Shown: positions 5,582 through 7,160 of the stretch, in pieces | How positions within the stretch are numbered: the first letter of the stretch is position 1 | How the letters are laid out: every line of letters begins with the position of its first letter | Origin: JAHFHB01 sp964393875 | GTDB lineage: Bacteria > Omnitrophota > Omnitrophia > Omnitrophales > Aquincolibacteriaceae | Assembly: GCA_964393875.1 (NCBI GenBank) | Contig: CAYMUZ010000036.1 | Span: forward strand, 1 to 7,160 | Direction of reading: 5' to 3' | Length of the DNA stretch: 7,160 bases | Translations under genes and position numbers: made by a program | The notes under the pieces: generated by a model | The model's input: only the letters and a program-made list of their open reading frames with translations | What the model was told of the DNA's origin: nothing | The model's database searches: none

Positions 5582-5610
5582 TTTACAGAGCAGATATCTG
5601 CCGCTACCAT
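5582..5610 (+). promoter_or_regulatory. Candidate promoter of the APC permease gene
   Basis: TTTACA (5582-5587) and TACCAT (5605-5610) are separated by 17 bases, a reasonable sigma-70-type fit. The predicted start, near 5617, leaves a leader of about 40 bases before the ATG at 5658. The spacer contains the perfect palindrome GCAGATATCTGC (5590-5601), a position at which a bound regulator would directly affect polymerase. The gap 5544-5657 must also hold the promoter of the divergent response regulator, for which I see no convincing boxes. Confidence 0.4.
5590..5601. promoter_or_regulatory. Perfect 12-bp palindrome, candidate operator
   Basis: GCAGATATCTGC is self-complementary over 12 bp and lies between two divergently transcribed genes, inside the spacer of the candidate permease promoter. 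No loop is available, so it is more likely a site for a dimeric DNA-binding protein than an RNA hairpin. The binding protein is unknown. Confidence 0.4.
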
Positions 5611-5622
5611 AGGCACCCTATG
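5608..5622. promoter_or_regulatory. Interrupted palindrome CATAGG-CAC-CCTATG, candidate operator
   Basis: Two perfect 6-bp half sites separated by 3 bases overlap the end of the -10 and the predicted start site of the permease promoter, 6 bases past the 12-bp palindrome. A repressor bound here would block initiation. This is positional inference; the stem could also form as a short hairpin near the 5' end of the mRNA. Confidence 0.35.
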
Positions 5623-5647
5623 TGTATCGGCTTTCAAATCAGCCCAT

Positions 5648-5653
5648 TGAGGA
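5648..5653 (+). promoter_or_regulatory. Shine-Dalgarno supporting the 5658 start of the permease
   Basis: TGAGGA lies 4 bases before the ATG at 5658. It favours the long form of the permease. The later candidates at 5694 (preceded by a G-rich run) and 5730 (weak SD) fit the usual short N-terminus of the family better. Confidence 0.5.
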
Positions 5654-5657
5654 TTAA

Positions 5658-7037
5658 ATGGGAGGTTCTTTTTGGGAAGGGGGGCATTCATCCATGGGCG
5701 TATCGAGCCGATACTTGGGCGGACAGAACATGAAGCAAAACGATAAACTCAAAAGACAGCTTGGTTTCTGGGATTCGGTGGCAATCAACATTGGAATTGT
5801 CATCGGTGTCGGCATTTTTCGTGTGCCGGCAGAGATTGCAAAATACCTGCATTCGTCCGAGTGGACGCTGCTAGCCTGGGCGGTCGGCGGATTGATTGCT
5901 CTGGCAGGGGTATTTTGCTATTCCGAAATGGCATCTCTTTTTCCTCACACGGGCGGCACTTATGTTTTCTTACGTGAAGCTTATGGCCGGCGAGTGGGTT
6001 TCCTATTTGGGTGGATGGAATTTTGCGTTTTAAGAGCGGGGTCCCTGGCCGGTATTTCCTATGTATTTTCGGCTTACCTGCGCAACGCATTGGGTCTTCC
6101 GGGGGTCTCTGAAAAAGGGATTGCCGTCACCGCTATTTTATTCTTCACGCTGCTGAATATTGGCGGGCTGCAGTATGGGCGGCGTGTTCAAAACATTTTG
6201 AGTGCGCTTAAGGTGGTCACTCTACTTGGAATCAGCATTGCCATTTTCTCGTCCCATTTAGCGAAAGGGGACGGCCCGATAACACCGCCTTCCGGATTCT
6301 CATTTTGGCAATTTTTTCCGGCGCTTATTCCGGTGTTGTGGGGGTACGGTGGCTGGAATGAAAGCACGTTTATGTCTGGTGAATTTAAAGATACCCGCCG
6401 CGCTTTGCCGCTTTCGCTTGTCACAAGTATTTTTATCGTCACTGGATTGTACCTCTTTATCAATGTCGGGTATCTCAAAGTCATGACCCCGGATGCGATT
6501 CTTCACAGCCCGTCGATTGCGTCAGATATTTTTTACCGGCTTTTTGGACAAGGTGGGCGGAGGATCATTACCGTGGCAGTTTTGGTTTCAGCCAGCGGGG
6601 CGCTCAACTCGACGATCTTAACCGGGGCGCGTATTCCGTTTGCGGTGGCGCAGGATTCCCCCAAACTCGCGTGGCTTGGCAGTGTGCATTCTCGGTTCGG
6701 CACCCCTTACGCGGCTTTTTGGGCCAACAGCCTATGGGCTGTGATGCTCGTATTATGGGGGAATTTTGAAGAGCTGCTTTTTTTTACAGGATTTGCAAAA
6801 TGGTTCTTTTTTACACTTGCAGGCTTGAGTGTTTTTATTTTGCGGCGTAAGTATCCGGAGACTGAGAGATTTCGCCTGCCGGGATACCCCTGGGTGCCCC
6901 TCTTTTTTACTGTGGTGGCAATGACGTTGTGCCTGACGACGATTCTCAGTGAACCGCGAGCGGCGTTGTTTGGAGTTTCCCTACTGCTTATGGGGTTACC
7001 TGTTTACGGATTTTTGCATCGAGCCCGCAAAGTTTAG
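5658..7037 (+). CDS. APC-superfamily amino-acid permease
   Basis: This 459-aa inner-membrane transporter has about 12 membrane segments (near 38-60, 68-90, 115-139, 155-172, 181-199, 217-236, 252-275, 301-325, 349-368, 371-396, 411-430, 435-453). TM1 carries GVGIFRVP (51-58), the unwound Gly-rich motif that binds the amino-acid backbone. TM6 carries WGYGGWNES (228-236), followed by GEFKDTRRALP (241-251), typical of the LAT-like APC branch. Family knowledge says amino-acid uptake by proton symport or exchange; the substrate cannot be read from these motifs. From the ATG at 5658 the first 24 residues (MGGSFWEGGHSS...) are not transporter-like. The ATG at 5730, giving MKQNDKLKRQLGFWDS, would yield a conventional 435-aa protein. 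The gene is divergent from the response regulator and is followed by a hairpin repeat. Confidence 0.9.
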   Translation: MGGSFWEGGHSSMGVSSRYLGGQNMKQNDKLKRQLGFWDSVAINIGIVIGVGIFRVPAEIAKYLHSSEWTLLAWAVGGLIALAGVFCYSEMASLFPHTGGTYVFLREAYGRRVGFLFGWMEFCVLRAGSLAGISYVFSAYLRNALGLPGVSEKGIAVTAILFFTLLNIGGLQYGRRVQNILSALKVVTLLGISIAIFSSHLAKGDGPITPPSGFSFWQFFPALIPVLWGYGGWNESTFMSGEFKDTRRALPLSLVTSIFIVTGLYLFINVGYLKVMTPDAILHSPSIASDIFYRLFGQGGRRIITVAVLVSASGALNSTILTGARIPFAVAQDSPKLAWLGSVHSRFGTPYAAFWANSLWAVMLVLWGNFEELLFFTGFAKWFFFTLAGLSVFILRRKYPETERFRLPGYPWVPLFFTVVAMTLCLTTILSEPRAALFGVSLLLMGLPVYGFLHRARKV

Positions 7038-7070
7038 GGGACTAGGTTCTGTTGACATTTGCGTATTATT

Positions 7071-7107
7071 CCTTCTCCCCATTGGGGGAGAAGGTTAGGA
7101 TGAGGGG
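7071..7107 (+). repeat. REP-like hairpin repeat, unit 1
   Basis: CCTTCTCCCC (7071-7080) pairs with GGGGAGAAGG (7085-7094) in a 10-bp stem with a 4-base loop, followed by the tail TTAGGATGAGGGG (7095-7107). This C-rich hairpin plus GGATGAGGGG tail is a type of dispersed intergenic repeat I recognise from many unrelated bacterial genomes. It starts 33 bases after the permease stop and may also serve as the 3' end structure of that mRNA. Confidence 0.75.
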
Positions 7108-7123
7108 GACGAGGTTTGTTTTT

Positions 7124-7160
7124 CCCCTCACCCCAGCCCTCTCCCCAGAGGGGAGAGGGA
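7124..7160 (-). repeat. REP-like hairpin repeat, unit 2 in inverse orientation (at window edge)
   Basis: CCCTCTCCCC (7137-7146) pairs with GGGGAGAGGG (7150-7159) in a 10-bp stem with a 3-base loop. Read on the - strand, the tail is CTGGGGTGAGGGG. It aligns with unit 1 at 28 of 33 positions outside the loops and faces it across a 16-base centre (7108-7123). Together they form a doublet of the BIME/MITE kind. The outer boundary may lie beyond the window. Confidence 0.75.

Noticed and set aside
7053..7069. TTGACA (7053-7058) followed by TATTAT (near 7065) after the permease
   Set aside because: Both look like good promoter boxes but are only 6 bases apart, too close for a sigma-70 promoter, and no second box is found at 16-18 bases.
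1..7160. tRNA, rRNA, CRISPR arrays, insertion sequences, prophage or defence genes
   Set aside because: No cloverleaf, spaced direct repeats, transposase, integrase or nuclease motifs were seen. The only repeat element is the REP-like doublet at the right edge.

Overview
The window looks like chromosomal DNA from a diderm (Gram-negative-type) bacterium of intermediate GC content. An outer-membrane-type lipoprotein with a clear lipobox (YnbE-like), a secreted YdbL-like protein and a membrane-anchored AsmA-like protein all imply an outer membrane. The sequence alone does not assign a phylum. The AsmA-like protein is far smaller than its enterobacterial counterpart, so this is not a close relative of E. 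coli.

Layout. (1) Bases 1-155 are the 3' end of an unrecognised + strand gene, followed by two tandem hairpins (181-261). (2) Bases 346-2506, + strand, form a tight two-gene unit: a small VOC-fold protein with an HPPD-like His/His/Glu metal triad, then a GlcD/D-2-hydroxyglutarate-dehydrogenase-type flavoprotein. (3) Bases 4609-2511, - strand, form a four-gene operon: a TPR protein with a strong Shine-Dalgarno, a 292-aa single-TM AsmA-like protein, a YnbE-like lipoprotein and a YdbL-like protein. The last three have the gene order of E. coli ydbH-ynbE-ydbL and are joined by ATGA overlaps. This operon converges on the flavoprotein gene with a gap of only 4 bases. (4) Bases 5543-4743, - strand, encode a response regulator with one intact receiver and, by my reading, a second degenerate one; a C9 tract lies near its 3' end. 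(5) Bases 5658-7037, + strand and divergent from the regulator, encode a 12-TM amino-acid permease of the APC superfamily. The promoter region between the two holds two perfect palindromes. (6) Bases 7071-7160 are an inverted pair of REP-like hairpin repeats, cut by the window end.

How the genes may work together. The VOC protein and the flavoprotein plausibly carry out consecutive steps on a 2-oxo acid: O2-dependent conversion to a 2-hydroxy acid one carbon shorter, then re-oxidation. This would parallel HglS plus D-2-hydroxyglutarate dehydrogenase in lysine catabolism, and hydroxymandelate synthase plus its oxidase. The four-gene operon most likely serves envelope lipid homeostasis through a miniature YdbH-YnbE-type bridge. 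A 9-bp word, AGCCGATAC, occurs upstream of the VOC gene and twice around the permease start. That is a tentative hint of shared regulation of amino-acid uptake and catabolism.
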